Source: Pseudomonadota bacterium (GTDB taxonomy: Bacteria; Pseudomonadota; Gammaproteobacteria; Burkholderiales; Burkholderiaceae_C). From it: DNA of 43,477 bases. Under the pieces are notes generated by a model. The model had not been told where the DNA came from. It made no database searches and saw only the letters and a program-made list of their open reading frames with translations. The DNA is taken from positions 1 to 43,477 of the forward strand of contig JAEWPH010000267.1 of the NCBI GenBank assembly GCA_023460715.1. Direction: 5' to 3'. Made by a program: the position numbers and the translations under genes. Below, one piece after another: positions 11,163 to 21,753 of this stretch (position 1 is the first letter of the stretch; each line of letters begins with the position of its first letter).

Positions 11163-11771
11163 ATGACTGCTATTGCCATTCGTCCCGAAGCCCTTCGGGA
11201 CGCGATTGCCGCCGCGCTCGGCGACAAGGTCCGTCAGATCACGCTGGCGCTGGACGAGGTGACCGTCGTGGTGTCCGCCGCCGACTATCTCTCCGCCATG
11301 CACACGCTGCGCGATGCGCCCGGCTGCCAGTTCGAGCAACTGGTCGATCTGTGCGGCGTGGATTATTCGTCCTACGGCGAGGTGGGGGTGGAGGGCGCGC
11401 GCTATGCCGTCGTCTCCCACCTGCTGTCGGTGAGTCTGAACCAGCGCGTGCGCGTCAAGGTCTTCTGTCCGGACGACGATCTTCCGGTGGTGGCTTCGGT
11501 CTCCGAGCTGTGGAACTCCGCCAACTGGTACGAGCGCGAAGCGTTCGACCTGTTCGGCATCGTGTTCGACGGCCACAACGATCTGCGACGCATCCTGACC
11601 GACTACGGTTTCATCGGCCACCCCTTCCGCAAGGACTTCCCGCTGTCGGGTCATGTCGAGATGCGCTACGACGCCGAACAGCGCCGGGTGATCTATGAGC
11701 CGGTGACCATCGAGCCGCGCGAGGTGACCCCGCGCATCATCCGCGAAGACAAGTACGGAGGCCTGCACTGA
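11163..11771 (+). CDS. nuoC: NADH-quinone oxidoreductase subunit C
   Basis: The 30-kDa-type peripheral-arm subunit, 202 residues, encoded apart from nuoD rather than fused as in E. coli. Family signatures are [40 protein letters not shown] and HPFRKDFPL. Two adjacent ATG codons (11160 and 11163) could start it. I use the second because AGGGG at 11152-11156 is then better spaced; the alternative adds one Met. Confidence 0.95.
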   Translation: MTAIAIRPEALRDAIAAALGDKVRQITLALDEVTVVVSAADYLSAMHTLRDAPGCQFEQLVDLCGVDYSSYGEVGVEGARYAVVSHLLSVSLNQRVRVKVFCPDDDLPVVASVSELWNSANWYEREAFDLFGIVFDGHNDLRRILTDYGFIGHPFRKDFPLSGHVEMRYDAEQRRVIYEPVTIEPREVTPRIIREDKYGGLH

Positions 11772-11797
11772 GGTGCTCCGGCGCCCAGTGATCCACC

Positions 11798-13051
11798 ATG
11801 GCTGAAATCAAGAACTACTCCCTCAACTTCGGTCCCCAGCATCCTGCAGCACACGGCGTGTTGCGTCTGGTGCTTGAGCTGGACGGCGAAGTCGTCCAAC
11901 GCGCCGACCCGCATATCGGCCTGTTGCATCGCGCGACGGAAAAGCTCGCGGAGCACAAGACCTACATCCAGTCGCTGCCCTACATGGACCGTCTGGACTA
12001 CGTCTCGATGATGTGCAACGAGCACGCCTACTGCTTGGCCATCGAGAAGCTGCTGGGCATCGACGTGCCGCTGCGGGCTCAGTACATCCGCGTGATGTTC
12101 TCCGAGATCACACGCCTGCTGAACCACCTGATGTGGCTGGGCTCGCACGGCAACGACTGCGGCAGCTCGACCATCCTGATCTACACGTTCCGCGAACGCG
12201 AAGACCTGTTCGACATGTACGAAGCCGTCTCCGGCGCGCGCATGCACGCGGCGTACTTCCGTCCGGGCGGCGTGTACCGCGACCTGCCGGACAGCATGCC
12301 GCAGTACACGGTCAACAAGATCCGCAATGCCAAGGCCATCGAGGCCTTGAACCAGAACCGCAGCGGTTCCATGCTGGACTTCATCGACGATTTCACGCAG
12401 CGCTTTCCCAAGTGCGTGGATGAATACGAGACGCTACTCACGGACAACCGCATCTGGAAGCAGCGCACGGTCGGTATCGGTGTGGTGACGCCGGAACGCG
12501 CGCTGAACCTGGGCATGACGGGTCCCATGATCCGTGGTTCCGGCATCGCCTGGGACCTGCGCAAGAAGCAGCCCTACGATGCCTATGACCGCGTGGATTT
12601 CGACATTCCCGTGGGCAAGACCGGCGACTGCTACGACCGTTATTTGGTGCGCGTGCAGGAAATGCGAGAGTCCAACCGCATCATCAAGCAGTGCGTGGAC
12701 TGGCTGCGCGCCAATCCCGGCCCGGTGATCACGGACAACCACAAGGTGGCCCCGCCTTCGCGCGAGTCCATGAAGTCCAACATGGAAGAGCTGATCCACC
12801 ATTTCAAGCTCTTCACGGAAGGTTTCCGTGTGCCCGAGGGCGAGGCCTATGCGGCTGTCGAGCATCCAAAGGGCGAGTTCGGCATCTATCTGGTGAGCGA
12901 TGGCGCGAACAAGCCGTACCGCCTGAAGATCCGTGCGCCCGGATTCGCTCACCTGGCGACGCTCGACGAGATGGCCCGGGGGCACATGATTGCCGACGCC
13001 GTGGCCATCATCGGCACCATGGATATCGTGTTCGGAGAGATTGACCGATGA
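11798..13051 (+). CDS. nuoD: NADH-quinone oxidoreductase subunit D
   Basis: The 49-kDa-type subunit (417 residues), evolutionarily related to [NiFe]-hydrogenase large subunits, that forms the quinone pocket with NuoB. Landmarks are [20 protein letters not shown] near the N-terminus, with the quinone-contacting histidine, then [18 protein letters not shown] and the C-terminal DIVFGEIDR. Hydrogenase metal-ligand cysteines are absent, as expected. The stop overlaps the nuoE start by four bases. Confidence 0.97.
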   Translation: MAEIKNYSLNFGPQHPAAHGVLRLVLELDGEVVQRADPHIGLLHRATEKLAEHKTYIQSLPYMDRLDYVSMMCNEHAYCLAIEKLLGIDVPLRAQYIRVMFSEITRLLNHLMWLGSHGNDCGSSTILIYTFREREDLFDMYEAVSGARMHAAYFRPGGVYRDLPDSMPQYTVNKIRNAKAIEALNQNRSGSMLDFIDDFTQRFPKCVDEYETLLTDNRIWKQRTVGIGVVTPERALNLGMTGPMIRGSGIAWDLRKKQPYDAYDRVDFDIPVGKTGDCYDRYLVRVQEMRESNRIIKQCVDWLRANPGPVITDNHKVAPPSRESMKSNMEELIHHFKLFTEGFRVPEGEAYAAVEHPKGEFGIYLVSDGANKPYRLKIRAPGFAHLATLDEMARGHMIADAVAIIGTMDIVFGEIDR

Positions 13052-13539
13052 TTACCGAAGCGACCAAGGCGCGCTTTGCGCGCGAAGTGGCCAAGTACCC
13101 CCCCGAGCAGAAGCAATCTGCCGTGATGGCCTGCCTGTCCATCGTGCAGCAGGAGCAGGGTTGGGTCAGCGCCGAGAGCGAGCATGTGATCGCCGAGTAC
13201 CTCGGCATGCCGCAGATCGCCGTGCATGAAGTCACGACGTTCTACAACATGTACAACCAGCGTCCGACAGGCAAGTACAAGCTCAACGTTTGTACCAACC
13301 TGCCGTGCCAGCTGCGTGACGGCCAGAAGGCGCTCCACCACCTGGAGAAGAAGCTCGGCATCGCCATGGGCGAAACGACGGCCGATGGCCTGTTCACGCT
13401 CCAGCAGTGCGAATGCCTGGGCGCCTGCGCCGACGCGCCGGTCATGCTGGTCAACGACCGCACGATGTGCAGCTTCATGGACAACGACAAGCTCGACCAG
13501 CTCGTCGATGGCCTCAAGGCTGCGGAAGGGCAAGCATGA
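13048..13539 (+). CDS. nuoE: NADH-quinone oxidoreductase subunit E
   Basis: The 24-kDa-type thioredoxin-fold subunit of the NADH module, 163 residues. Ligands for its [2Fe-2S] cluster N1a lie in CTNLPCQLR and [11 protein letters not shown]. The N-terminal helical part includes [14 protein letters not shown]. It starts inside the nuoD stop codon and ends overlapping nuoF (ATGA at 13536-13539), so D, E and F are translationally coupled. Confidence 0.96.
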   Translation: MITEATKARFAREVAKYPPEQKQSAVMACLSIVQQEQGWVSAESEHVIAEYLGMPQIAVHEVTTFYNMYNQRPTGKYKLNVCTNLPCQLRDGQKALHHLEKKLGIAMGETTADGLFTLQQCECLGACADAPVMLVNDRTMCSFMDNDKLDQLVDGLKAAEGQA

Positions 13540-14891
13540 CCACCGCTGCACAGATCCTCTCGCAGTTCCAGGCCACGGGCGTCCAGACCTGCTTCCATGA
13601 CCGGCACATCAACCCGCAGATCTATGCGGGCCTGGACGGCACGAACTGGAGCATCAAGGACTACGAAGCGCGCGGCGGCTACGCTGCGCTGCGCAAGATC
13701 CTGGGAACTGACGGCGGCGAACCGCTGACACAGGACCAGGTCATCGCGACGGTCAAGGAATCCGGCCTGCGTGGCCGCGGCGGCGCAGGTTTTCCCACGG
13801 GCCTCAAGTGGAGCTTCATGCCCCGCTCGTTCCCGGGTCAGAAATACCTGGTGTGCAACTCGGACGAAGGCGAGCCGGGTACCTGCAAGGACCGCGACAT
13901 CCTGCAGTTCAACCCGCACATCGTCATCGAAGGCATGATCATCGCGGCCTACGCGATGGGCATCTCCGTGGGCTACAACTACATCCACGGCGAAATCTTC
14001 CAGACCTACGATCGCTTCGAAGAAGCGTTGGAAGAAGCGCGCGCTGCGGGCTACCTGGGCGACAAGATCCTGGGCAGCAGCTTCAGCTTCCAGCTGCACG
14101 CGGCCCACGGCTTCGGCGCCTACATCTGCGGCGAAGAAACGGCTCTGCTCGAATCGCTGGAAGGCAAGAAGGGCCAGCCGCGCTTCAAGCCGCCGTTCCC
14201 GGCCAGCTTCGGCCTGTACGGCAAGCCCACGACGATCAACAACACCGAGACCTTCGCGGCAGTGCCGTGGATCATCCGCAATGGCGGTGCTGCCTACCTG
14301 GAGTGTGGCAAGCCCAACAACGGCGGCACCAAGATCTTCTCGGTCTCCGGCGATGTCGAAAAGCCCGGCAACTACGAAGTGCCTCTGGGCACACCGTTCG
14401 CCAAGCTGCTCGAGCTCGCCGGCGGCGTGCGCAAGGGCCGCCAGCTCAAGGCCGTGATCCCTGGCGGGTCGTCTGCCCCGGTGCTGCCAGCGTCCATCAT
14501 CATGGAATGCACGATGGACTACGACTCCATCGCCAAGGCCGGCTCCATGCTGGGCTCTGGTGCCGTGATCGTGATGGATGACTCCCGCAGCATGGTCGAG
14601 AGCCTGCTGCGCCTGTCGTACTTCTACTCGCACGAATCCTGCGGCCAATGCACGCCCTGCCGTGAAGGCACGGGCTGGATGTGGCGGGTGATCGACCGCA
14701 TTCAGCACGGCGAAGGCCGCCAGGGTGACCTGGACCTGCTGAACTCGGTGGCCGACAACATCCAGGGGCGCACGATCTGCGCCCTGGGCGACGCAGCGGC
14801 GATGCCGGTGCGCGCCATGATCAAGCACTTCCGCCCCGAGTTCGAAGCGCTGATCCAGAACAAGACCCCTCAGGCTTCTGCCTCGGCCTGA
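13536..14891 (+). CDS. nuoF: NADH-quinone oxidoreductase subunit F
   Basis: The 51-kDa-type subunit (451 residues) that binds NADH and FMN and carries cluster N3. [15 protein letters not shown] is the FMN/NADH-binding glycine-rich segment, and [14 protein letters not shown] follows. The [4Fe-4S] ligands are in [18 protein letters not shown] and a later Cys in [11 protein letters not shown] use ATG 13536, which overlaps the nuoE stop; the frame stays open further upstream but only inside nuoE. Confidence 0.97.
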   Translation: MTTAAQILSQFQATGVQTCFHDRHINPQIYAGLDGTNWSIKDYEARGGYAALRKILGTDGGEPLTQDQVIATVKESGLRGRGGAGFPTGLKWSFMPRSFPGQKYLVCNSDEGEPGTCKDRDILQFNPHIVIEGMIIAAYAMGISVGYNYIHGEIFQTYDRFEEALEEARAAGYLGDKILGSSFSFQLHAAHGFGAYICGEETALLESLEGKKGQPRFKPPFPASFGLYGKPTTINNTETFAAVPWIIRNGGAAYLECGKPNNGGTKIFSVSGDVEKPGNYEVPLGTPFAKLLELAGGVRKGRQLKAVIPGGSSAPVLPASIIMECTMDYDSIAKAGSMLGSGAVIVMDDSRSMVESLLRLSYFYSHESCGQCTPCREGTGWMWRVIDRIQHGEGRQGDLDLLNSVADNIQGRTICALGDAAAMPVRAMIKHFRPEFEALIQNKTPQASASA

Positions 14892-14906
14892 TCGCGAGAG
14901 ACGCAT

Positions 14907-17048
14907 ATGGTTGAAATCGAACTGGACGGGCAGAAGGTAGAAGTCGCTGAAGGCTGCATGGTGATGCATGCAGCCGAGAAGGCCGGCACCTACATTCCCC
15001 ATTTCTGCTATCACAAGAAGCTTTCCATTGCCGCCAACTGCCGCATGTGCCTGGTGGACGTGGAGAAGGCTCCCAAGCCCATGCCCGCCTGCGCCACGCC
15101 CGTGACGCAAGGCATGATCGTGCGCACCAAGAGCGACAAGGCCATCAAGGCCCAGCAGTCGGTCATGGAATTCCTGCTGATCAATCACCCGCTGGACTGC
15201 CCCATCTGCGACCAGGGCGGCGAATGCCAGCTGCAGGACCTGGCCGTGGGCTACGGCGGCTCTTCTTCCCGCTACGAGGAAGAAAAGCGGGTCGTGTTCC
15301 ACAAGGACGTGGGTCCGCTGATCTCCATGGAAGAGATGAGCCGCTGCATCCATTGCACCCGCTGCGTGCGCTTCGGCCAGGAAGTGGCCGGCGTCATGGA
15401 GTTGGGCATGATCCACCGCGGCGAGCATTCGGAGATCACCACGGTCGTGGGCGACACGGTCGATTCCGAGCTGTCGGGCAACATGATCGACATCTGCCCG
15501 GTGGGCGCGCTCACGAGCAAGCCATTCCGCTACAGCGCCCGTACGTGGGAGCTGTCGCGCCGCAAGTCGGTGAGCCCGCACGACTCGACGGGTGCCAACC
15601 TCATCGTCCAGGTGAAGAACCACCAGGTGATGCGCGTCGTTCCGTTCGAGAACGAAGACGTGAACGAGTGCTGGATCGCCGACCGTGACCGCTTCTCCTA
15701 TGAAGCGCTCAACGGCCAGGACCGCCTGACGCGCCCCATGCTCAAGCAGGGCGGCGAGTGGAAGGAAGTGGACTGGCAGACCGCGCTGGAGTACGTGGCC
15801 AATGGCCTGCAGGGCGTGAAGAGCGAGCACGGCGCTGCCGCCATCGGCGCGCTGGTGAGCCCGCACAGCACGCTGGAAGAGCTCTTCCTGGCCGGCGCCC
15901 TGCTGCGCGGCCTGGGCAGCGACAACATCGACTACCGCCTGCGCAACGCCGAGTTTGCCGCTGCCGATGGCGTGCGCTGGCTGGGCACCTCCATCGCCTC
16001 GCTGTCTGCGCTGCAGTCTGTGCTGGTCGTCGGTTCCAATCTGCGCAAGGACCATCCGCTGTTCGCGCAGCGCATCCGCCAGGCGGCCCGCAAGGGCGGC
16101 GTGGTGCTTGCCATCAACGCGCAGTCGTACGACTGGGCGATGCCGGTGGCGCAGTCCATCGTGGCACCGGCCGGTGGCTGGAATGCCGCGCTCGCCGAGG
16201 TGGCTGCCGCCGTGGGTGCAGCCCGTGGCGTGACGCCCCCCGTGAATGTGGCGACTGTGGGCGACAGTGCCCGGGCCGTGGCCGACAGCCTGCTGGCCGG
16301 CGAGCGCAAGGCCATCGTGCTGGGCAACGCCGCGGCGCACCACGCCGAAGCCTCCAGCCTGCTGGCCCTGGCGCAGTGGATCGGCGCGCAGACCGGCGCC
16401 AGCGTGGGCTATCTCACCGAGGCGGCCAACACCGTCGGCGCACAGTTCGTCGGCGCCCTGCCTCGGCAAGGCGGCCAGAACGCCGGCCAGATGCTGGCGG
16501 GTGGCCTGAAGGCGGCCCTGCTGCTCAACACCGAGCCCGTGTACGACTCTGCGGCCGGCGAAGGCGCCGCTGCGGCACTGTCGCAAGCGGACATGGTGGT
16601 GACACTGAGCCCGTTCAAGGCCAACATGGCTTTCAGCGACGTGCTGCTGCCCATCGCTCCCTTCTCGGAAACCTCCGGCACTTTCGTCAACGCCGAAGGC
16701 CGGGTGCAGAGCTTCCACGCCGTGGTCAAGCCTCTCGGCGATGCCCGTCCTGCCTGGAAGGTGCTGCGCGTGCTCGGCAATCTGCTGGGCCTGCAAGACA
16801 TGGATTTCGAGAGCTCGCAGGACGTGCTCGCCAAGGCCACCGGCGCGGCGGCAGGTGCCCCTGTGGCGCAAATCCCTGCCGAGCGCCTGAGCAACGCCAC
16901 GAACGCCGCGGTGACGCAGGGTTCCGGCAACGTGGCGGCCCCGGTGGTTGCCAGTATTTACCAACTGGACAGCCTGGTGCGCCGTGCGACCTCGCTGCAG
17001 CTGACCGCTGATGCCCGCCTGGCGGCTGCGGAAGGAGTCGCCGCATGA
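14907..17048 (+). CDS. nuoG: NADH-quinone oxidoreductase subunit G
   Basis: The 75-kDa-type subunit, 713 residues. The N-terminal ferredoxin domain holds a [2Fe-2S] site ([15 protein letters not shown]). Then come the His/Cys-ligated cluster ([18 protein letters not shown]) and the [10 protein letters not shown] cluster with a distant CPVGAL. The remaining roughly 450 residues are the molybdopterin-oxidoreductase fold without cofactor function. This part is Ala-rich and less conserved, as usual in betaproteobacteria. The stop overlaps the nuoH start by four bases. Confidence 0.96.
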   Translation: MVEIELDGQKVEVAEGCMVMHAAEKAGTYIPHFCYHKKLSIAANCRMCLVDVEKAPKPMPACATPVTQGMIVRTKSDKAIKAQQSVMEFLLINHPLDCPICDQGGECQLQDLAVGYGGSSSRYEEEKRVVFHKDVGPLISMEEMSRCIHCTRCVRFGQEVAGVMELGMIHRGEHSEITTVVGDTVDSELSGNMIDICPVGALTSKPFRYSARTWELSRRKSVSPHDSTGANLIVQVKNHQVMRVVPFENEDVNECWIADRDRFSYEALNGQDRLTRPMLKQGGEWKEVDWQTALEYVANGLQGVKSEHGAAAIGALVSPHSTLEELFLAGALLRGLGSDNIDYRLRNAEFAAADGVRWLGTSIASLSALQSVLVVGSNLRKDHPLFAQRIRQAARKGGVVLAINAQSYDWAMPVAQSIVAPAGGWNAALAEVAAAVGAARGVTPPVNVATVGDSARAVADSLLAGERKAIVLGNAAAHHAEASSLLALAQWIGAQTGASVGYLTEAANTVGAQFVGALPRQGGQNAGQMLAGGLKAALLLNTEPVYDSAAGEGAAAALSQADMVVTLSPFKANMAFSDVLLPIAPFSETSGTFVNAEGRVQSFHAVVKPLGDARPAWKVLRVLGNLLGLQDMDFESSQDVLAKATGAAAGAPVAQIPAERLSNATNAAVTQGSGNVAAPVVASIYQLDSLVRRATSLQLTADARLAAAEGVAA

Positions 17049-18121
17049 TCGACGCGCTGTACAACGGCGGCCTCAACCTGTTCGCCGCGACATGGTGGAC
17101 GGGTGCCGTCTGGCCCGTGCTCTGGAACCTGATCAAGATCGTCGCGATCGTTGCGCCGCTGATGGGTGCCGTGGCCTACCTCACGCTGTGGGAGCGCAAG
17201 CTGCTGGGCTTCATGCAAGTGCGCCATGGCCCCAACCGCGTGGGCCCGTTCGGTCTGCTGCAGCCCCTGGCCGACGGCCTGAAGCTGCTGACCAAGGAAA
17301 TCATCCAGCCGGCTGCCGCCAGCAAGGGCTTGTTCGTTCTCGGCCCGCTGATGGCGATCATGCCGGCGCTGGCCGCATGGGTCGCGATTCCCTTCGGCCC
17401 CGAGACCGTGCTGGCCAACGTGAATGCCGGCCTGCTGCTGATCATGGCCATCACCTCCATCGAGGTGTACGGCGTGATCATCGCCGGCTGGGCGTCCAAC
17501 TCGAAGTACGCCTTCCTGGGTGCGCTGCGTGCGTCCGCTCAGATGGTGAGCTATGAAATCGCCATGGGCTTCTGCTTCCTGGTGGTCATCATGGTGTCCG
17601 GCAGCATGAACCTGACCGAGATCGTGGCCAGCCAGGGGCAGGGCACGATGGCGGCCATGGGCCTGAACTTCCTGTCGTGGAACTGGCTGCCGCTGTTGCC
17701 CATCTTCATCGTCTACCTGATCTCGGGCGTGGCGGAAACCAACCGCCACCCGTTCGACGTGGTGGAAGGCGAAGCCGAAATCGTGGCCGGCCACATGGTC
17801 GAGTACTCGGGCATGGGCTTCGCGGTCTTCTTCCTGGCCGAGTACGCCAGCATGTGGCTGGTGTCCATCCTGGCGGTGATCATGTTCCTGGGCGGCTGGC
17901 AGGCGCCGGTCGAGTTCCTGGGCTTCATCCCGGGCTGGATCTGGCTGGGCATCAAGACCTTCGTGGTCGTGTCCATGTTCATCTGGATCCGCGCGACCTT
18001 CCCGCGCTTCCGCTATGACCAGATCATGCGCCTGGGTTGGAAGATCTTCATTCCGGTCACGCTCGTGTGGCTGCTTATCGTGGGCGCCTGGCTGCATTCG
18101 CCCTGGAACATCTGGAATTAA
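17045..18121 (+). CDS. nuoH: NADH-quinone oxidoreductase subunit H
   Basis: A membrane subunit of 358 residues that forms the quinone entry channel at the junction with the peripheral arm. Landmarks are [40 protein letters not shown] with the acidic loop, and [14 protein letters not shown] near the C-terminus. About eight hydrophobic helices are visible. Start ATG 17045 overlaps the nuoG stop. Confidence 0.97.
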   Translation: MIDALYNGGLNLFAATWWTGAVWPVLWNLIKIVAIVAPLMGAVAYLTLWERKLLGFMQVRHGPNRVGPFGLLQPLADGLKLLTKEIIQPAAASKGLFVLGPLMAIMPALAAWVAIPFGPETVLANVNAGLLLIMAITSIEVYGVIIAGWASNSKYAFLGALRASAQMVSYEIAMGFCFLVVIMVSGSMNLTEIVASQGQGTMAAMGLNFLSWNWLPLLPIFIVYLISGVAETNRHPFDVVEGEAEIVAGHMVEYSGMGFAVFFLAEYASMWLVSILAVIMFLGGWQAPVEFLGFIPGWIWLGIKTFVVVSMFIWIRATFPRFRYDQIMRLGWKIFIPVTLVWLLIVGAWLHSPWNIWN

Positions 18122-18133
18122 GCGGGGACAACC

Positions 18134-18646
18134 ATGGCTGCTGTTGCTGCTGCATCTTCTTTTTCGGTCAAGGATTTCTTCAAGAGCTTCATGCTGGTGG
18201 AGCTGGTCAAGGGCATGGCCCTGACGGGGCGCTACGCGTTTCGCCGCAAGGTGACGGTGCAATTCCCTGAAGAAAAGACGCCGCTGTCGCCGCGCTTCCG
18301 CGGTCTGCACGCCCTGCGCCGCTATGAAAACGGCGAGGAGCGCTGCATCGCCTGCAAACTGTGCGAGGCCGTGTGCCCGGCGCTGGCGATCACCATCGAA
18401 TCCGACGTGCGTGCCGATGGGTCGCGCCGTACCACGCGCTACGACATCGATCTGACCAAGTGCATCTTCTGCGGCTTCTGCGAGGAAAGCTGCCCGGTCG
18501 ATTCCATCGTCGAAACGCAGATCTTCGAGTACCACGGCGAGAAGCGGGGTGACCTGTACTTCACCAAGGACATGCTCCTGGCGGTCGGTGACCAGTACGA
18601 ACCCCAAATCGCCGCAGCGAAGGCCGCGGACGCCAAGTACCGCTGA
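18134..18646 (+). CDS. nuoI: NADH-quinone oxidoreductase subunit I
   Basis: The 23-kDa-type ferredoxin subunit, 170 residues, carrying two [4Fe-4S] clusters (N6a, N6b). The two motifs are [16 protein letters not shown] and [16 protein letters not shown]. An N-terminal amphipathic stretch rich in Ala and Phe lies at the membrane. It follows nuoH after 12 bases. Length and cysteine pattern are standard for Burkholderiales. Confidence 0.97.
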   Translation: MAAVAAASSFSVKDFFKSFMLVELVKGMALTGRYAFRRKVTVQFPEEKTPLSPRFRGLHALRRYENGEERCIACKLCEAVCPALAITIESDVRADGSRRTTRYDIDLTKCIFCGFCEESCPVDSIVETQIFEYHGEKRGDLYFTKDMLLAVGDQYEPQIAAAKAADAKYR

Positions 18647-18692
18647 CGCAGCGGTACCGCCCCACGCCTGACCCTTACCAAAGACCCGATTC

Positions 18693-19361
18693 ATGGACGC
18701 CAAGACCGGTTTCTTCTATCTGTTCTCGGTTGTGCTGCTCTACGCAGCCTTCCGGGTCATCACGGCACGCAATCCCGTGCATGCCGTGCTGCATCTGATT
18801 CTCGCCTTCTCCCAAGCTGCGGCCATCTGGCTGCTTCTCAAGGCCGAATTTCTCGCCATCGCCCTGGTGCTTGTGTACCTGGGGGCCGTGATGGTGCTGT
18901 TCCTCTTCGTGGTGATGATGCTGGACATCCACATCGACACCGTGCGGCGGGGGTTCTGGAAGCACTTCCCGCTGGCTGCCTTCATCGGTGCGCTGATCGC
19001 CCTGGAAATGGCGGCTGTGCTGATGGGTGGTTTCCGCGGCATGGACGAACCGAAGGCCGTGGCCACGATGGTGGACGCTGCCGGCCAGGTGGTGCCTTAC
19101 TCCAACACCAAGGCGCTGGGTGTGCTGCTGTACACCGAGTACCTGTATCCCGTGGAGATCGCTGCCGTGATCCTGCTGGTGGCCATGATCGCCGCCATCG
19201 CGCTGACGCTGCGCCAGCGCAAGGACTCGAAGGCCATCAACCCGTCCCAGCAGATCCGCGTGCGTGCCAGCGACCGTGTCGCCATGGTGAAGGTTGCCGT
19301 GACGCAGAAGCCTGCCGAAGAGGTGGCTCCTGCCGCCCCCGTTGAGGAGAAGAAGCCATGA
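18693..19361 (+). CDS. nuoJ: NADH-quinone oxidoreductase subunit J
   Basis: A membrane subunit with five helices, 222 residues. [17 protein letters not shown] is the conserved third helix implicated in conformational coupling. After the last helix there is a polar tail of about 50 residues rich in Ala, Pro, Glu and Lys (ending [10 protein letters not shown]), longer than in E. coli. The stop overlaps nuoK by four bases. Confidence 0.95.
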   Translation: MDAKTGFFYLFSVVLLYAAFRVITARNPVHAVLHLILAFSQAAAIWLLLKAEFLAIALVLVYLGAVMVLFLFVVMMLDIHIDTVRRGFWKHFPLAAFIGALIALEMAAVLMGGFRGMDEPKAVATMVDAAGQVVPYSNTKALGVLLYTEYLYPVEIAAVILLVAMIAAIALTLRQRKDSKAINPSQQIRVRASDRVAMVKVAVTQKPAEEVAPAAPVEEKKP

Positions 19362-19666
19362 CCCTGACGCTGGGCCACTATCTTTCGCTGGGCGCGATGC
19401 TGTTCGCCCTGGCCGTGATCGGTATCTTCCTGAACCGCAAGAACCTCATCGTCCTGCTCATGGCCATCGAGCTGATGCTGCTGGCCGTGAACATGAACTT
19501 CGTGGCGTTCTCCCACTACCTGGGCGACATGCACGGGCAGGTGTTCGTGTTCTTCATCCTGACCGTGGCGGCGGCCGAATCCGCCATCGGGCTGGCCATC
19601 CTGGTTCTGCTGTTCCGCAACAAGTCCAGCATCAACGCGGAAGACCTCAACACCCTCAAGGGTTGA
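19358..19666 (+). CDS. nuoK: NADH-quinone oxidoreductase subunit K
   Basis: A three-helix membrane subunit of 102 residues. The conserved glutamate of helix 2 is in [16 protein letters not shown], and a second carboxylate lies in helix 3 ([17 protein letters not shown]). It is translationally coupled to nuoJ and followed 31 bases later by nuoL. Confidence 0.96.
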   Translation: MTLTLGHYLSLGAMLFALAVIGIFLNRKNLIVLLMAIELMLLAVNMNFVAFSHYLGDMHGQVFVFFILTVAAAESAIGLAILVLLFRNKSSINAEDLNTLKG

Positions 19667-19697
19667 TGGTCGCCAGACACAAGCAAGGTTCTCAAGA

Positions 19698-21737
19698 ATG
19701 AGTCAAACCCTTTCTGCATCCATGCTCCTGGCGGTGCCGCTGGCACCGCTGGTGGGCTCCGCGCTCGCGGGTATCTGGGGCACCGCGTTCGGTGGCAACA
19801 AGATCGGCCGTGGCGGCAGCCACTCCCTGACGATCCTGGGCGTGCTGATCGCCTTCGTGCTGTCGGCCTACACCTTCCACAGTGTCATCTTCGACGGCGC
19901 ACGCTTCGACCAATCCATCTACACCTGGATGGTGGTGGGCGGCCTGAAGATGGAAGTCGGCTTCCTGATCGACAGCATCACCGCCATGATGATGTGCGTG
20001 GTGACCTTCGTGTCGCTGATGGTCCACATCTACACCATCGGCTACATGCAGGAAGACGACGGCTACAACCGTTTCTTCTCGTACATCTCGCTGTTCACCT
20101 TCTCCATGCTGATGCTCGTGATGAGCAACAACCTGCTGCAGCTGTTCTTCGGCTGGGAAGCCGTGGGCCTGGTGTCGTACCTGCTGATCGGCTTCTACTA
20201 CAACAAGCCGTCGGCCATCTTCGCCAACATGAAGGCCTTCCTGGTCAACCGCGTGGGCGACTTCGGCTTCATCCTGGGCATCGGCCTGATCGCTGCCTAC
20301 ACCGGCACGATGAACTACGGCGAGATCTTCGCCAAGCTGCCCGAGATCCAGAACACGCTGCTCCCGGGTACCGGCTGGCTGCTGGTCACCGTGACCGCCA
20401 TCTGCCTGTTCATCGGTGCCATGGGCAAGTCCGCCCAGTTCCCGCTGCACGCCTGGCTGCCGGATTCGATGGAAGGCCCGACCCCCATCTCCGCGCTGAT
20501 CCACGCCGCCACTATGGTGACGGCCGGCATCTTCATGGTCTCGCGCATGTCGCCGCTCTACGAGCTGTCGGACACGGCGCTGAGCTTCATCCTGATCATC
20601 GGCTCCATCACGGCGCTGTTCATGGGCGTGCTGGGCATCATCCAGAACGACATCAAGCGCGTGATTGCGTATTCCACGCTGTCGCAGCTGGGCTACATGA
20701 CCGTGGCGCTGGGCGCATCCGCCTACTCGGTGGCCGTGTTCCACCTGATGACGCACGCCTTCTTCAAGGCCCTGCTGTTCCTCGGCGCCGGTTCCGTCAT
20801 CATGGGCATGCACCACAACCAGGACATCCGCTGGATGGGCGGCGTGCGCAAGTACATGCCCATCACCTGGATCACCTTCCTGCTGGGCAACCTGGCGCTG
20901 ATCGGCACGCCGTTTTTCTCGGGCTTCTATTCCAAGGACGCCATCATCGAAGCGGTGCACGCGACCAACCTGCCCGGCGCGGGCTTCGCGAACTTCGCGG
21001 TCTTGGCCGGCGTGTTCATCACGGCGTTCTATTCGTTCCGCCTGTACTTCATCGTCTTCCACGGCAAGGAGCGCTACGACCAGAACCCGGACGCGCACCA
21101 CGACGACCACCATGCGCACGATGACCACCACGGCCATGGCCACGATGCCAAGCCGCACGAGTCGCCGCTGGTCGTGACCGGCCCGCTGATGCTGCTGGCC
21201 ATCCCCTCCGTGGTGATCGGTGCCATCGCGCTGATGCCCATGCTGTTCGGCGACTTCTTCAAGGGCGTGATCTTCGTGGACGGTGCCAAGCACGGCGCCA
21301 TGGCCGAGCTGGCCGAGAAGATCCACGGCTGGGTACCGATGGCGCTGCACGGGTTCACGGCTGCACCGTTCTGGCTGGCTCTGGCGGGCGTGGTGGTGTC
21401 CTACCTGTTCTACATGGTCATGCCCCAGGTGCCCGCTGCCATCAAGGCGGCGATGCAGAAGGTCGGCATCTACCAGGCGCTGGAAGGCAAGTACGGCGTG
21501 GACTGGGTGTACGAGAACATCTTCGCCCGCGGCTCGCGTGCCCTCGGCACCGGCCTGTGGAAGGGCGGCGACCAGGCCGTGATCGACGGTCTGCTGGTGA
21601 ACGGCTCCTGGAAGCTCATCGGCCGCATTGCCGGCGTGGTGCGCTGGTTCCAGTCGGGCTACATCTTCCACTACGCGCTGGTCATGATCCTGGGCATCTT
21701 CGCGCTCATGACGTACTTCGTGTGGCTCAACAAGTAG
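19698..21737 (+). CDS. nuoL: NADH-quinone oxidoreductase subunit L
   Basis: The distal Mrp antiporter-like proton-pumping subunit, 679 residues, with the long lateral helix at the C-terminal end. Landmarks are FFGWEAVGLVSYLLIGFY, the K/H channel helices (LPDSMEGPTPISALIHAATM) and FFSGFYSKDAIIEA. A striking insertion at residues 466-488 contains ten histidines with many Asp, in a predicted soluble loop (21,095-21,160). It could bind metal; from memory, similar His-rich loops occur in other betaproteobacterial NuoL. Confidence 0.97.
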   Translation: MSQTLSASMLLAVPLAPLVGSALAGIWGTAFGGNKIGRGGSHSLTILGVLIAFVLSAYTFHSVIFDGARFDQSIYTWMVVGGLKMEVGFLIDSITAMMMCVVTFVSLMVHIYTIGYMQEDDGYNRFFSYISLFTFSMLMLVMSNNLLQLFFGWEAVGLVSYLLIGFYYNKPSAIFANMKAFLVNRVGDFGFILGIGLIAAYTGTMNYGEIFAKLPEIQNTLLPGTGWLLVTVTAICLFIGAMGKSAQFPLHAWLPDSMEGPTPISALIHAATMVTAGIFMVSRMSPLYELSDTALSFILIIGSITALFMGVLGIIQNDIKRVIAYSTLSQLGYMTVALGASAYSVAVFHLMTHAFFKALLFLGAGSVIMGMHHNQDIRWMGGVRKYMPITWITFLLGNLALIGTPFFSGFYSKDAIIEAVHATNLPGAGFANFAVLAGVFITAFYSFRLYFIVFHGKERYDQNPDAHHDDHHAHDDHHGHGHDAKPHESPLVVTGPLMLLAIPSVVIGAIALMPMLFGDFFKGVIFVDGAKHGAMAELAEKIHGWVPMALHGFTAAPFWLALAGVVVSYLFYMVMPQVPAAIKAAMQKVGIYQALEGKYGVDWVYENIFARGSRALGTGLWKGGDQAVIDGLLVNGSWKLIGRIAGVVRWFQSGYIFHYALVMILGIFALMTYFVWLNK

Positions 21738-21753
21738 TAGAGGGACAAGAAAA

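Noticed and set aside
13242..16964. A 1240-residue open frame on the minus strand
   Set aside because: It lies opposite nuoE-nuoG, which have complete family motifs. Long antisense frames are expected in GC-rich DNA with strong C/G third-position bias.
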